A DNA stretch of 64,000 nucleotides, taken from Stakelama saccharophila (GTDB lineage: Bacteria; Pseudomonadota; Alphaproteobacteria; Sphingomonadales; Sphingomonadaceae). The first letter of the stretch is position 1; every line of letters starts with the position of its first letter. Shown piece by piece: positions 25,133-32,769 of this stretch. A model generated the notes under the pieces. The model was not told where the DNA came from and ran no database searches. It was given only the letters and a program-made list of their open reading frames with translations. The DNA is taken from assembly GCF_032229225.1 (NCBI RefSeq), contig NZ_CP135076.1:2585001-2649000 (forward strand), read 5' to 3'. Made by a program: the position numbers and the translations under genes.

Positions 25133-25699
25133 ATGATTCGATATCCTATGCTGACCAACCCAAACGGCAGCGCAACGCTGGCCGGTAGCGCGATGGGGCG
25201 GCAGATGCTTGCGCAGTTGATCGAGAAGACGAAGCCGGCGGCCGAGCCGACACTCGCCTTCCTCGATTTCGCGGAGGTGGACATCGCGACGGGTTCGTTT
25301 CTTCGCGAAGCCGTCATGGGCTTCCGTGACTTCTGCCGCAACGCCGTTGGCATGATCTATCCGGTGGTCGCCAATGCCAATGCGAGCATTGAGGAAGAAC
25401 TGGCGACCTACCTTCGGGGCCGCAACGACGCCATTTGGGCATGTGGCCTAGACGCTGACGGCGCAGCCACAGACCCGCACATTCTTGGGGAGCTCGACGC
25501 AGGGCAGTTAAGCACCATCCAGCTGATTGCCCAGCACCATCCGATTTCTGCGCCTGAGCTGGCCAAGCTCCGCCCCGATGACAAGATCGGCACGACCGCT
25601 TGGAACAATCGGCTGGCGACGCTGTCCGCCAAGGGCATGCTGAAGGAAGTGCGGCACGGCAAAACTAAACTCTTCAGCCCGGTTATGGAGGCCGTGTAA
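25133..25699 (+). CDS. STAS-like (DUF4325) protein with winged-helix tail
   Basis: 188 residues. The first ~110 residues fit the STAS-like DUF4325 domain (GSAMGRQMLAQLIEK; LAFLDFAEVDIATGSFLREAV), a fold used in partner-switching with GHKL ATPases. The C-terminal ~70 residues form a winged helix (ISAPELAKL...TAWNNRLATLSAKGMLKEVRHG). The start at 25133 has GAGGA 7 bases upstream; an ATG at 25115 lacks one. It overlaps the next gene by one base. The convergent GHKL ATPase at 27186-27995 is the likely partner, by the known co-occurrence of these families. It may sense or transmit a signal to DNA. Confidence 0.75.
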   Translation: MIRYPMLTNPNGSATLAGSAMGRQMLAQLIEKTKPAAEPTLAFLDFAEVDIATGSFLREAVMGFRDFCRNAVGMIYPVVANANASIEEELATYLRGRNDAIWACGLDADGAATDPHILGELDAGQLSTIQLIAQHHPISAPELAKLRPDDKIGTTAWNNRLATLSAKGMLKEVRHGKTKLFSPVMEAV

Positions 25700-26049
25700 T
25701 GGGTGCTGATTTCATCCGCGAACAGTCTGGCCAGCCCTGGCGCAAGCGCTGGAACAAGGGCGTGGACCGCCTCAAGCAGCCGGGCCTGTTCGATGTCCGG
25801 TTCGGGTCACAACAGCGGACCATTACGGCGGACATCGACCCCGGCACGAGCGTGCGGGCGGGCGACGAGCTCGTCGTGCAGTGTGGGTCCGGCAACGCCA
25901 TGGTGTGCCGGGGGCAAAGCCGCATCGGTGCCGTCAAAGGCCTGCCGTCCGACATGCGCACAGCGGTTACCGACTGCGGCGGCGTCGCACTTGGGATTGT
26001 CGAACGGGTCAGCCTGTTCGGCAACAGCGTGGAGCTTCGTTTGCAATGA
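25699..26049 (+). CDS. Hypothetical protein of the DUF4325 cluster
   Basis: 116 residues, beta-rich (QRTITADIDPGTSVRAGDELVVQC; GIVERVSLFGNSVELRLQ), so probably a small barrel or OB-like domain, with three Cys and no catalytic signature. The ATG shares one base with the preceding stop (TAATG) and its own stop overlaps the next start (ATGA), so all three proteins are translated as a unit. Function unknown. Confidence 0.68.
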   Translation: MGADFIREQSGQPWRKRWNKGVDRLKQPGLFDVRFGSQQRTITADIDPGTSVRAGDELVVQCGSGNAMVCRGQSRIGAVKGLPSDMRTAVTDCGGVALGIVERVSLFGNSVELRLQ

Positions 26050-27239
26050 AGAATGCCAACAACAATTCGCTGCCCCGCATCGTGCGCAACTCGCAGCGCC
26101 TGTGGGACGATGCAGCCACGATGCCCTGTTCGCTGGGTTGCGTGAGCTGCGTAGATCGTCCCATCTGTGGCGGTGCGCACAACAGCGCCAGCTTCTTCGA
26201 CTGTAGCGATTATTGCCGCTGCGATGACAAAGCGACCTGCGATTTGGTCTGCCGAGGCAACCCCAAACAGTTTGTAGAACGCCTGCGGGAGGTCAATGGC
26301 CTAGACCTCAAGAACGCGCCCCGCGCCCCAATCGTCCCTATTGAGGCACTGCCGCCCATGGTTCCGTTGATCGAGCATTCAACGGCGCGTGTCGGCACAC
26401 TCAACTCTCCGATTGTCGCGCTGCCGCTCCATGCGCTTTTGGACATCAATGCGGGCACGTTGCGCTATCCCGACAGGGACGCGCTGAGTCAGAAGTTCGG
26501 TATCGATCCGAACGCCCGACTGGTGATTTCAGGGGTAGCACGCGACCGGAGGATCGAGCGCTACTGGGCGGCGACAGACAGGGCTGCCATGCTGGAGCAG
26601 CTGGCAGCCCTCGACATCGCGCTGATCACACCACCCAATTATAGCGTGCTGACCGATGTGCCCCGCACTGACAACATGCATGCCATGAAGCGCATTCTGA
26701 TGGCGGCGGCTGAAATGATGCAGGCAGGGCTTCCTTCCGCGCTGCATGTCAACGCTCGGACGGAACGGGATTACGAGCGCTGGGCCGAGCTGATCGCCGA
26801 GCGGCCGGAGATTCAATGCCTAGCCTTCGAGTTCGCGACCGGCACGGGCCGTGGCGAACGGCTCGATTGGCATGTGGCGCAGCTGTCCGCACTTGCCGCT
26901 CGTGTGCCCCGACCGCTGGGTTTGGTGGTGCGTGGCGGCATGCGGGCACTGGAACCGCTGCGCGCATGGTTTGCGGCAGTGACGATGATCGATACCGACG
27001 CCTTCACCAAGACCCGATGCCGCCAAGAAGCGCGCTTCCGCCCCGACGGGAAATTGGTGTGGCGCAAGTGCCCAACGCCGCACGGTGCCCCAATCGACGC
27101 CTTGCTGCAGCAGAACGTCGCAGCGCTTCACAGTCACCACATTATTTTGGAGCGCACGCACGCAGAACAACGGCACGCCGCCGCTTCACGGAGTTACTGC
27201 ACGCCAAATCGCGCTGATCGTCAGTCCCGCGAGGGCTGA
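26046..27239 (+). CDS. Cys-rich DUF4417-like protein
   Basis: 397 residues. The N-terminus holds nine cysteines between residues 28 and 69 (CSLGCVSCVDRPIC..., DCSDYCRCDDKATCDLVC), suggesting iron-sulfur or zinc binding. The middle has IALITPPNYSVLTDVPRTDN...LHVNARTERDYERW, resembling the DUF4417 alpha/beta-barrel-like family found in phage and mobile DNA. The C-terminus is basic. It is the third gene of a coupled trio, and its last 54 bases overlap the 3' end of the convergent ATPase gene. An enzyme using a metal cluster is plausible, but the reaction is unknown. Confidence 0.65.
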   Translation: MKNANNNSLPRIVRNSQRLWDDAATMPCSLGCVSCVDRPICGGAHNSASFFDCSDYCRCDDKATCDLVCRGNPKQFVERLREVNGLDLKNAPRAPIVPIEALPPMVPLIEHSTARVGTLNSPIVALPLHALLDINAGTLRYPDRDALSQKFGIDPNARLVISGVARDRRIERYWAATDRAAMLEQLAALDIALITPPNYSVLTDVPRTDNMHAMKRILMAAAEMMQAGLPSALHVNARTERDYERWAELIAERPEIQCLAFEFATGTGRGERLDWHVAQLSALAARVPRPLGLVVRGGMRALEPLRAWFAAVTMIDTDAFTKTRCRQEARFRPDGKLVWRKCPTPHGAPIDALLQQNVAALHSHHIILERTHAEQRHAAASRSYCTPNRADRQSREG

Positions 27240-27995
27240 AGTATGGCTGAGCCGCTGGTGTCCGTTAAGGGGATCATTTGTCGGACATAGCGTGAGCGCA
27301 TGATCACCGGAGCGGAAGCGAAGCTCGACCCGGTCTGTCACCATTGACCTGCAAAGCTGGATAAATCCCTGGCCCCGTCCGCTGGAAGCAGGGAACCGCG
27401 AAACCCCAGGTCGAATCGCCTCCGTCAGCGCCGCACCTGCATCCGGCAAATGCACGTAATCAGGGTTTTGCCGCAGCGTCTCCAGCACACCCATGCCGCG
27501 ATCCGCCACCACAAATTCGAAGGTGCGATCCGTAACTGCGTAGGCAACCAACCCTGTTTGAGCCGCGCCGCTATGCTCATAGACATTGTCCTGCATCTCA
27601 CCCAATGCCCCTACCAGCGATCCGACGAGCCCGGAGGGGAAGCCTCTATTTTTGGCAGCATTTTCTGCGTGGAGGAGCCATTGCTCCCAAATCGGATCAC
27701 GGGTCTCCACAGGATTCTCTAGCGGCAATGGAAACGCCCCAGCTTGATCACTGAAGCCGCCGCCGAACGGCTGGCCCGTTGCCCAAGCATCGCGAACGTT
27801 CGGGGCAAATGACCCCGCAAAAGAGACGGATGCATACTCGGCCGGAAATTGCTGGGCAGCGGCCAGTAACTCGACAAGTGGCCCAATACGTCCCGATCTT
27901 TCGATCAGAAACGAACCGTGGCTATGCAAATGACCACTCGTCGCTTCTCTGAGAAGGTCGTCTACAACCGAGAAATGCGCTTGGGCCGTCTGCAT
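27186..27995 (-). CDS. GHKL (HATPase_c) ATP-binding protein
   Basis: 269 residues. The N-box is GEMQDNVYEHS (E133, N137). The G1 box is DRGMG (165-169) and the G2-like loop GRGQG (206-210), which together bind ATP in the histidine-kinase/anti-sigma/MutL fold. No histidine-phosphotransfer domain or transmembrane segment is present, so it is not a classical sensor kinase; an anti-sigma or partner-switch kinase is closer. The N-terminal ~100 residues are a separate, unrecognised domain. It is convergent with, and overlaps, the DUF4417-like gene. TTGCAG and TATGGT at 16-bp spacing upstream (about 28010-28035, minus strand) may be its promoter. Confidence 0.78.
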   Translation of the reverse strand: MQTAQAHFSVVDDLLREATSGHLHSHGSFLIERSGRIGPLVELLAAAQQFPAEYASVSFAGSFAPNVRDAWATGQPFGGGFSDQAGAFPLPLENPVETRDPIWEQWLLHAENAAKNRGFPSGLVGSLVGALGEMQDNVYEHSGAAQTGLVAYAVTDRTFEFVVADRGMGVLETLRQNPDYVHLPDAGAALTEAIRPGVSRFPASSGRGQGFIQLCRSMVTDRVELRFRSGDHALTLCPTNDPLNGHQRLSHTSALAGLTISAIWRAVTP

Positions 27996-28511
27996 CGTCG
28001 ATCAATACCATAAACACTTAGCACACTACTGCAATTCTTTAAGTTGAGCGCAGATCGGGAGTGCAATCGTCTTGTCTCAGCAAAGATGTGCTCGGCCCGC
28101 GTGGCCAAAAGTGCCTTCAAGCTTGTCATATTCGGAGGTCTGCAGAACTCCCTCGTCTTTGACGCTGTGCGCGGCGGCTTTTCTTGGCTCAGAATGCCTG
28201 CGATTGACAGGCAGAATAGCAAAACTCTGATTTGTCGAAAGTTGTTTAGGACGGGGGCACGCTAAGGACGGGATTCGGTGTCAGCGGACGTTCATTGTGG
28301 CTGATGCTCACGGCCGAAGGTGATCGTCTCCCGCCGCTCTAAGATCTCTGCGCCAACGGCAGCTGTCGTATGGGGCATTCCAAAAGGAGACCGGCGACAA
28401 CCGGCCTATTAGCTGTCAGTCCCGAGGATCGCAGCTGAGCTTGCCGCCGCGGAGACTGCGATCTCCAGGACCGAGTGACCGCATTTCTGCGTAACCACGC
28501 CGATGACGCGG
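27996..28511. other. Gap without supported genes
   Basis: About 515 bases between two minus-strand genes. Apart from the likely promoter of the GHKL gene near 28010-28035, I see no ORF with coding features. ACCGGCGACAACCGGC (28393-28408) is a short direct repeat. Confidence 0.35.
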
Positions 28512-28811
28512 TCACGCGATAATCTCAATCCCTGCGCCGATTGACCGTTCGAGATCGCGCGATGAAACGCACCACGCCCGAGCAAGCGCATCAAGCTCCG
28601 CTCGCGATATACGGTCGCCCCGCTCGATGGTGAGCAGTCGCTTTCGCGGAATACCCGTCCGCTTCGCTAGCGTCGTCAGCGGCGTTGCCGTCTGCGCCGT
28701 CCACGCCTGAAACCAGTTGTCGCCATCCGCGATCATCTGTGCAACCGGATGATCTTCACCATAGCGGTCGAGCTCCAGTGCCACCGGTCGTTCACCCTTG
28801 CGCCGGCTCAT
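28512..28811 (-). CDS. Helix-turn-helix protein, XRE-like
   Basis: 99 residues from MSRRKGERP. The region LAKRTGIPRKRLLTIERGDRISRAELDALARAW (residues ~48-80) fits a Cro/XRE-type helix-turn-helix. The N-terminus (VALELDRYGEDHPVAQMIADG) is acidic and probably a separate helix. The ATG overlaps the preceding stop as ATGA. A small regulator in a mobile-element context is the best reading. An in-frame ATG at 28832 lies inside the upstream gene and is less likely. Confidence 0.7.
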   Translation of the reverse strand: MSRRKGERPVALELDRYGEDHPVAQMIADGDNWFQAWTAQTATPLTTLAKRTGIPRKRLLTIERGDRISRAELDALARAWCVSSRDLERSIGAGIEIIA

Positions 28812-29014
28812 CCCCGCTCGAACAGTTCGCACTGGGTATTACGACTTGCAAATGCATGTCGCGCGCGCTGCGCAGCGCCGACCGCCTGACGGTAATGGAT
28901 GGTCCCGAACCGCTCCGCCTCGTCGAAGGCCAAGGGCGACCATCCGTCGCCAGGATAGCAGGCGTCATAAATCTCGCGCGCAGCCGCGCGCAGCTGCAGA
29001 TCGTGCTGCATCAT
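28808..29014 (-). CDS. Small hypothetical protein upstream of the HTH gene
   Basis: About 68 residues from MMQHDLQLRAAAREIYDACY. It is helical at the start, contains FDEAERFGTIHYRQAVG, and ends NTQCELFERG. The frame continues to 29092, but that extension looks non-coding. It overlaps the HTH gene by four bases. Family not recognised. Confidence 0.55.
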   Translation of the reverse strand: MMQHDLQLRAAAREIYDACYPGDGWSPLAFDEAERFGTIHYRQAVGAAQRARHAFASRNTQCELFERG

Positions 29015-29181
29015 CAAGCTCCAAGTCGTCGAATCGCCACCGAAGTGGCGAGACCGATCTATAGAACAGAGCGCGAACATTCGACAAGGCACCGGCTCAG
29101 CCCGAAGGCATTCGCGAATGGAACCGGACTTGATCGCACGATGGAATTCAGGGCAGGGTTCAGCATCGAAAGGGGGTTGGT

Positions 29182-29613
29182 ATCTTCATATTCGCGCTAA
29201 TGCTCGCCTAGGCGATCGTCCCTGCAGGAACGACGTTTGCGTGCACCCCGGTGCGGGTCTGGGACGGCGATGGTCCGGTATGGTGCAAGGAAGGACCGCG
29301 CGTTCGGCTTGCCGGTATCGCAGCGCGTGAAACCGACGGCACTTGCCGTTCGAACCAGCCCTGTCCGAAGGCCGGATGGATTGCCGCCCGTGACGCAGTT
29401 GTAAACACCGTCGGTCGACCGCTCGGCAGAACCAGCGACGGCCATATCCGGGTTGCGGGACCTACGATGCGATGCCGATCAGATGGCAGCGCAGGTGGCA
29501 GCCGAACCGCAGCCTGGTGCGTGTCGCCGAAGAGCGGTGACATATCCTGCGCGATGCTCCGCACCGGCACGGTGATTCGGTGGGATCGCTACTGGCGAAA
29601 CCACCAGTGCTGA
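29182..29613 (+). pseudogene. Thermonuclease-like (SNc) gene with amber codon in its signal peptide
   Basis: The frame reads like an exported staphylococcal-nuclease-type protein: a hydrophobic leader IFIFALMLA, then TAG at 29209-29211, then AIVPAGTTFACTPVRVWDGDGPVWCKEG..VRLAGIAARETDGTC. The leader sits in the same frame as the mature part, so a point mutation is the simplest reading. VRLAGIAARE is the SNc core (usually RLxGIDAPE). Without the leader, translation could restart at GTG 29251 (120 residues), giving a cytoplasmic product. It is followed by overlapping small genes and a SRAP gene. Confidence 0.65.
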
Positions 29614-29795
29614 CGCCGGAAGAGGAGCGCTGGGCCGAAGCGCTCGCCATCCGGCGGCTTCATGGCGAGCGTGGGCCGGCGTTCATCGCGGAGCGCATCG
29701 GCGCTCTCGCGCTCAAGGGCGATGAAGCTGGCGTCGCCCGCTGGAAGGAAATCGCGCAACGGTTCGACCAGCTGGGCCGAGGGACGCTGCAATGA
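29580..29795 (+). CDS. Small conserved protein (DUF6961-like)
   Basis: 71 residues, helical: LTPEEERWAEALAIRRLHG..GPAFIAERIGALALKGDEAGVARWKEIAQRFDQL. I believe this matches the short sphingomonad DUF6961 family often found beside nuclease and SRAP genes, but this is recalled, not searched. The GTG start at 29580 lies inside the nuclease gene end (34-base overlap), and its stop overlaps the 28-residue gene as ATGA. Function unknown. Confidence 0.7.
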   Translation: MGSLLAKPPVLTPEEERWAEALAIRRLHGERGPAFIAERIGALALKGDEAGVARWKEIAQRFDQLGRGTLQ

Positions 29796-29878
29796 AGCGG
29801 CGGATCCCTCTGCTCGAAATTGAGTTCGCGCTGCTTCTGGTCCTTACGCTTGTCGCCGCAATCGGGGGATACCTCTGA
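29792..29878 (+). CDS. 28-residue single-span membrane peptide
   Basis: MKRRIPLLEI followed by a hydrophobic stretch to GGYL: a positive N-terminus and one membrane helix, typical of small membrane regulators. The start overlaps the previous stop (ATGA) and its stop overlaps the next start (TGATG). Being wedged between two genes with exact overlaps argues that it is real. Function unknown. Confidence 0.6.
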   Translation: MKRRIPLLEIEFALLLVLTLVAAIGGYL

Positions 29879-30498
29879 TGTGCAACCGGGCGCGTAACCG
29901 TGGCGAGCCAGAAACGCTGTTCGAGCATTTTGGCGGCGACTGGCTGACCGAACGTCCGCGCGACAATCGGTTCAATCCGGTCGAACTCTATCCGAAGTCG
30001 CGCGCCTATGTATTCCGCACTGATGCAGAAACCGGTCCGGGCCTCGACGTCATGCAGTGGGATGTCCTCGGCGGCGGTGCGAAATGGCCGATGACCAATG
30101 TCCGCCGGCTCGATCTTCCGCAATGGCGACGGCTTGCCGAAAATCCTGCGAACCGGTGCCTTATACCGCTCACCGAATTCTGCGAATGGACGCCTGCAAA
30201 GGATCTGGAGAAGGGCATCAAGGGCGAGATGTGGTTCGCGGTGAGCGACCAGCCCGTTTTCGCGGTCGCCGGGTTCTGGCAGCAGACCGAAAAGGGTGGA
30301 TCGTTCGCCATGGTAACCTGCGATGCGAATGAACTCGTGCGTCCCATCCATCCCAAGGCCATGATCACCATCCTGCATCCGGGTGACTATGACCGGTGGC
30401 TTCAGGGATCCTATGACGAGATCGTCGACCTGCAGCAGCCGTTCGCGTCGGACCGGATGACAGTCCGCGGGCCGGTATTCCCGACCCGCGAGGCCTAG
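29878..30498 (+). CDS. SRAP-domain (HMCES/YedK) abasic-site shield protein
   Basis: 206 residues. After the initiator Met comes the catalytic Cys (MCNRARNR), which in this family forms a DNA-protein crosslink with abasic sites in single-stranded DNA. Other family marks are NPANRCLIPLTEFCEW, HPKAM (active-site His) and an Asn/Arg-rich DNA channel. The length is typical of YedK-like proteins. It ends the nuclease, DUF6961, membrane-peptide run, so an SOS- or mobile-element-linked repair role fits. No LexA box was recognised. Confidence 0.88.
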   Translation: MCNRARNRGEPETLFEHFGGDWLTERPRDNRFNPVELYPKSRAYVFRTDAETGPGLDVMQWDVLGGGAKWPMTNVRRLDLPQWRRLAENPANRCLIPLTEFCEWTPAKDLEKGIKGEMWFAVSDQPVFAVAGFWQQTEKGGSFAMVTCDANELVRPIHPKAMITILHPGDYDRWLQGSYDEIVDLQQPFASDRMTVRGPVFPTREA

Positions 30499-30651
30499 CG
30501 ATCGCCCCGGCAGGGCCGGGGCGATCAAAGCATCACCGGCCGAGCACCTCGCCAGCCGCGGCGAAAGCAACCACCGGGCGATCGAGACAACCCTGCGCGA
30601 GGTCGCCGCTGCCCTCGTCGACCTCGTGAATAACAGATCGCTCAGCCCGGG

Positions 30652-30900
30652 GTGCTGGACGAAATCGCCCGGCCGGCGACAGACCGCCGTCTGGTCCAGC
30701 ACCAGCCCGTGCACGAAGTCTTCGACGCGAGCGATGCGATCGACCCAAGCCGTCTCGGCGAGGCTGCCCGTTGGCGGGCCATCACAGCCGTCGAGACGCT
30801 CCATATGGCGATCGCCAATGCGTGGGGCAGCGCCCGGTCGATCGCCTTGCTTGCGCGCGCCCGTGGCATCGAGAGGCCTATGGTGGCCTCCCGCGCCTAG
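30652..30900 (+). pseudogene. Possible remnant or frameshifted small gene
   Basis: Frame from GTG 30652: VLDEIARPATDRRLVQHQPVHEVF...WRAITAVETLHMAIANAW, a helical, coding-looking text ending ERPMVASRA. Just upstream another frame reads REVAAALVDLVNNRSLSPG, which would continue naturally into it after a one-base shift near 30650. No ribosome site. Low confidence; a minus-strand ORF covering it looks like a shadow. Confidence 0.3.
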
Positions 30901-30909
30901 GCACCGTGG

Positions 30910-31542
30910 TCAGGCGACCTGACGTTCCTTCCCGAGCTGCACCTGGAATTCACGCTGCTCGGGAAGGATGGTGTTGCGCAGATAGCCATCGAACAGCTCT
31001 GGATTGCAGGCGTCGATGGTCCACGCGTCCATCTTGATGGCACCGCGGTCTTCGCCAAGCATCAACAGCCGCACGTCGAATGTCTGCGGAATTGATGCGT
31101 CGGCCTTCTCATCGATAAGTAGCGCGGCGGGTTCGATCGAAAGAACTTCCATATCGATGCCTTCTTCCTCGGCATCGGCTACTACCTTGGAGGCGATCGC
31201 CTTGAGCGTCTTGCGCGCCGCGAAAACCGCTTCATTCGATTCGATGATAGCGATGGCGTGCTTGACGAATTTTCCGGCGAGCTCGTCCGGTTCGATCGGC
31301 CAGGCACCGTCATCGTCGGTGACGGATGACTGCAACGTGTGGGTGCAACCCAGGCCGGGCTGCAGACGGACGCCAATCCACGCGGAACTGGGTTCATTGC
31401 CGCCCTTGTAGTTCCAGATCTGGACGTCCCCGTGGTCCATCAAGATGTGATCCTGCTCCAGCTCCTTCAGCCGGGAGACGATCGCAGCCTTCGTGGCGCT
31501 GATCTGGCCGAGGAGATTGCTCTCGATGTTGTTGTTATTCAT
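30910..31542 (-). CDS. Hypothetical acidic protein
   Basis: 210 residues from MNNNNIESNLLGQ, preceded by GGAGAG 6 bases upstream. The N-terminal half is helical with LKELEQDHILMDHG; the C-terminal half is acidic (VADAEEEGIDMEVL). Aromatic strand text WNYKGGNEPSSAWIGVRL occurs near residue 45. No motif was assigned. It is the last gene before the tRNA boundary and may be the island's edge gene. An upstream in-frame extension to 31578 lacks a ribosome site. Confidence 0.65.
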   Translation of the reverse strand: MNNNNIESNLLGQISATKAAIVSRLKELEQDHILMDHGDVQIWNYKGGNEPSSAWIGVRLQPGLGCTHTLQSSVTDDDGAWPIEPDELAGKFVKHAIAIIESNEAVFAARKTLKAIASKVVADAEEEGIDMEVLSIEPAALLIDEKADASIPQTFDVRLLMLGEDRGAIKMDAWTIDACNPELFDGYLRNTILPEQREFQVQLGKERQVA

Positions 31543-32088
31543 TTCATTCTCTCCAGTTGTTTCAACCATCTGGACCAAAATTCCCTAACCCCTTCTAAAA
31601 GGTTAGTCGTGCCTTCCTGAGCTTCGTCATCGTTGCCTCCGCGCTGCCTTTCGACGTGGGCATGCCTTGCCATTCTCTGCTCAAATTTCCTTGCAAGAAA
31701 GCGCATTGCTCCCCATTGTCCCCATCAATGGCCAACGCAGCCCTTGGCCGATACAACTTCGCTGTCATTTCAATGACTTAGCTGGCTGCCATTATTGGTC
31801 GGGTATCCTCTCTCCCCGACCATTTTATCGCAAACTGCGATTTCCGCATGGTATGCGCCGCGCGGCATATTGGTCGCGCGATCGGTGCACATATGCGTGA
31901 CACATGCGCCGAAGGTGCTGGCCGGGCGGGATGATGCTGATCCGGCGCTTCATGGCGGACCCGCTTGTCGGTCGCCTGCGCATGGCCGACAGGCCCGGCG
32001 GCGTTCGGAGCGTTCCCGTACAGCATTATCGACGCCGTTACGGGAATGGCCGGGACGGCTTCACCACGGAAATATCGCAGACTTAACG
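31543..32088. other. Gap between the last accessory gene and tRNA-Val
   Basis: About 545 bases without convincing coding. A 7-bp hairpin GGTCGGG/CCCGACC followed by ATTTTAT lies at 31797-31828 and resembles a plus-strand terminator. TCGCA and TGCGA around AAC at 31827-31839 is a second small inverted repeat. If an island ends here, its attachment end should be in this stretch. Confidence 0.35.
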
Positions 32089-32133
32089 AAAAGGCCCTGG
32101 AAGCACTCGCACACATGGAGCGCTTCCAGGGCC
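32089..32133 (-). terminator. Rho-independent terminator of tRNA-Val
   Basis: On the minus strand, GGCCCTGGAAGC pairs with GCTTCCAGGGCC (12 bp) and is followed by TTTTCG. It sits seven bases beyond the tRNA 3' end. Confidence 0.85.
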
Positions 32134-32139
32134 TTGAAC

Positions 32140-32214
32140 TGGTGGGCGCGGCTGGGATTGAACCAGCGACCCCTGCGATGTCAACACAGTGCTCTACCAC
32201 TGAGCTACGCGCCC
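32140..32214 (-). tRNA. tRNA-Val(GAC)
   Basis: 75 bases including an encoded CCA. Acceptor GGGCGCG pairs with CGCGCCC, D arm GCTC/GAGC, anticodon loop TTGACAT (anticodon GAC), T arm with GGTTCAATCC. Transcribed leftwards; its 3' end faces the accessory half. Confidence 0.93.
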
Positions 32215-32284
32215 GAGGTGGCGCGCTGTAACCGGGCTTCCACGCCAAGGCAACCGCTTTTCGCGCCCGTTTGAAAAAGCGCGG

Positions 32285-32662
32285 CTAGTTCCTGCTCGGT
32301 ACGCTGTCGGCGTCGAACAGGCGATCGACTTCGCTCACCAGTTCGCGCAGGTGGAACGGTTTTGACAGGATGCGCGCCTGCGGCACTTCCCGCCCCGCCT
32401 TCAGCGTCACCGCGGCGAATCCGGTGATGAACATGATCCGCGTGTCGGGCGACAGGTCGCCGGCACGCTGGGCGAGTTCGATCCCGTCCATCTCCGGCAT
32501 GACGATGTCGGTCAGCAGCAGGTCGAAAGGTTCCGATTCGAGCAGCGGCAGCGCCGCCGTTCCCCGGTCGACGGCGGTCACATAATATCCGGATCGCTCC
32601 AGTGCGCGCGTCAGATATTCGCGCATCACCTGATCGTCCTCGGCCAGCAGAATTCTAACCAT
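32285..32662 (-). CDS. cpdR: CpdR-like single-domain response regulator
   Basis: 125 residues forming only a receiver domain: RILLAEDD (acidic pair), DLLLTDIVMPEMDG with phosphoacceptor D near 51, FITGFAA (switch Thr replaced in the usual CpdR way), and SKPFHLRELV (Lys). In Caulobacter CpdR, once unphosphorylated, directs ClpXP to degrade cell-cycle regulators. The ATG at 32662 follows AAGGTGGTG and is preferred to GTG 32668. It is divergent from the amidohydrolase gene. The gene name rests on similarity to the alphaproteobacterial pattern. Confidence 0.85.
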   Translation of the reverse strand: MVRILLAEDDQVMREYLTRALERSGYYVTAVDRGTAALPLLESEPFDLLLTDIVMPEMDGIELAQRAGDLSPDTRIMFITGFAAVTLKAGREVPQARILSKPFHLRELVSEVDRLFDADSVPSRN

Positions 32663-32769
32663 CACCACCTTCAGCGTCGCCGTGGGACACTATGCGCGAT
32701 CCCCTTAAGATTTTCCAGACGGCGCAAGCGATTGCCTTGTCCGCCCGGCAGGCATAGCATGGTGCCCGC

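Noticed and set aside
31797..31821. tRNA-Ser-like 3' fragment
   Set aside because: CTCTCTCC..GACCA vaguely resembles a tRNA end, but the arms do not fold; better read as a small hairpin.
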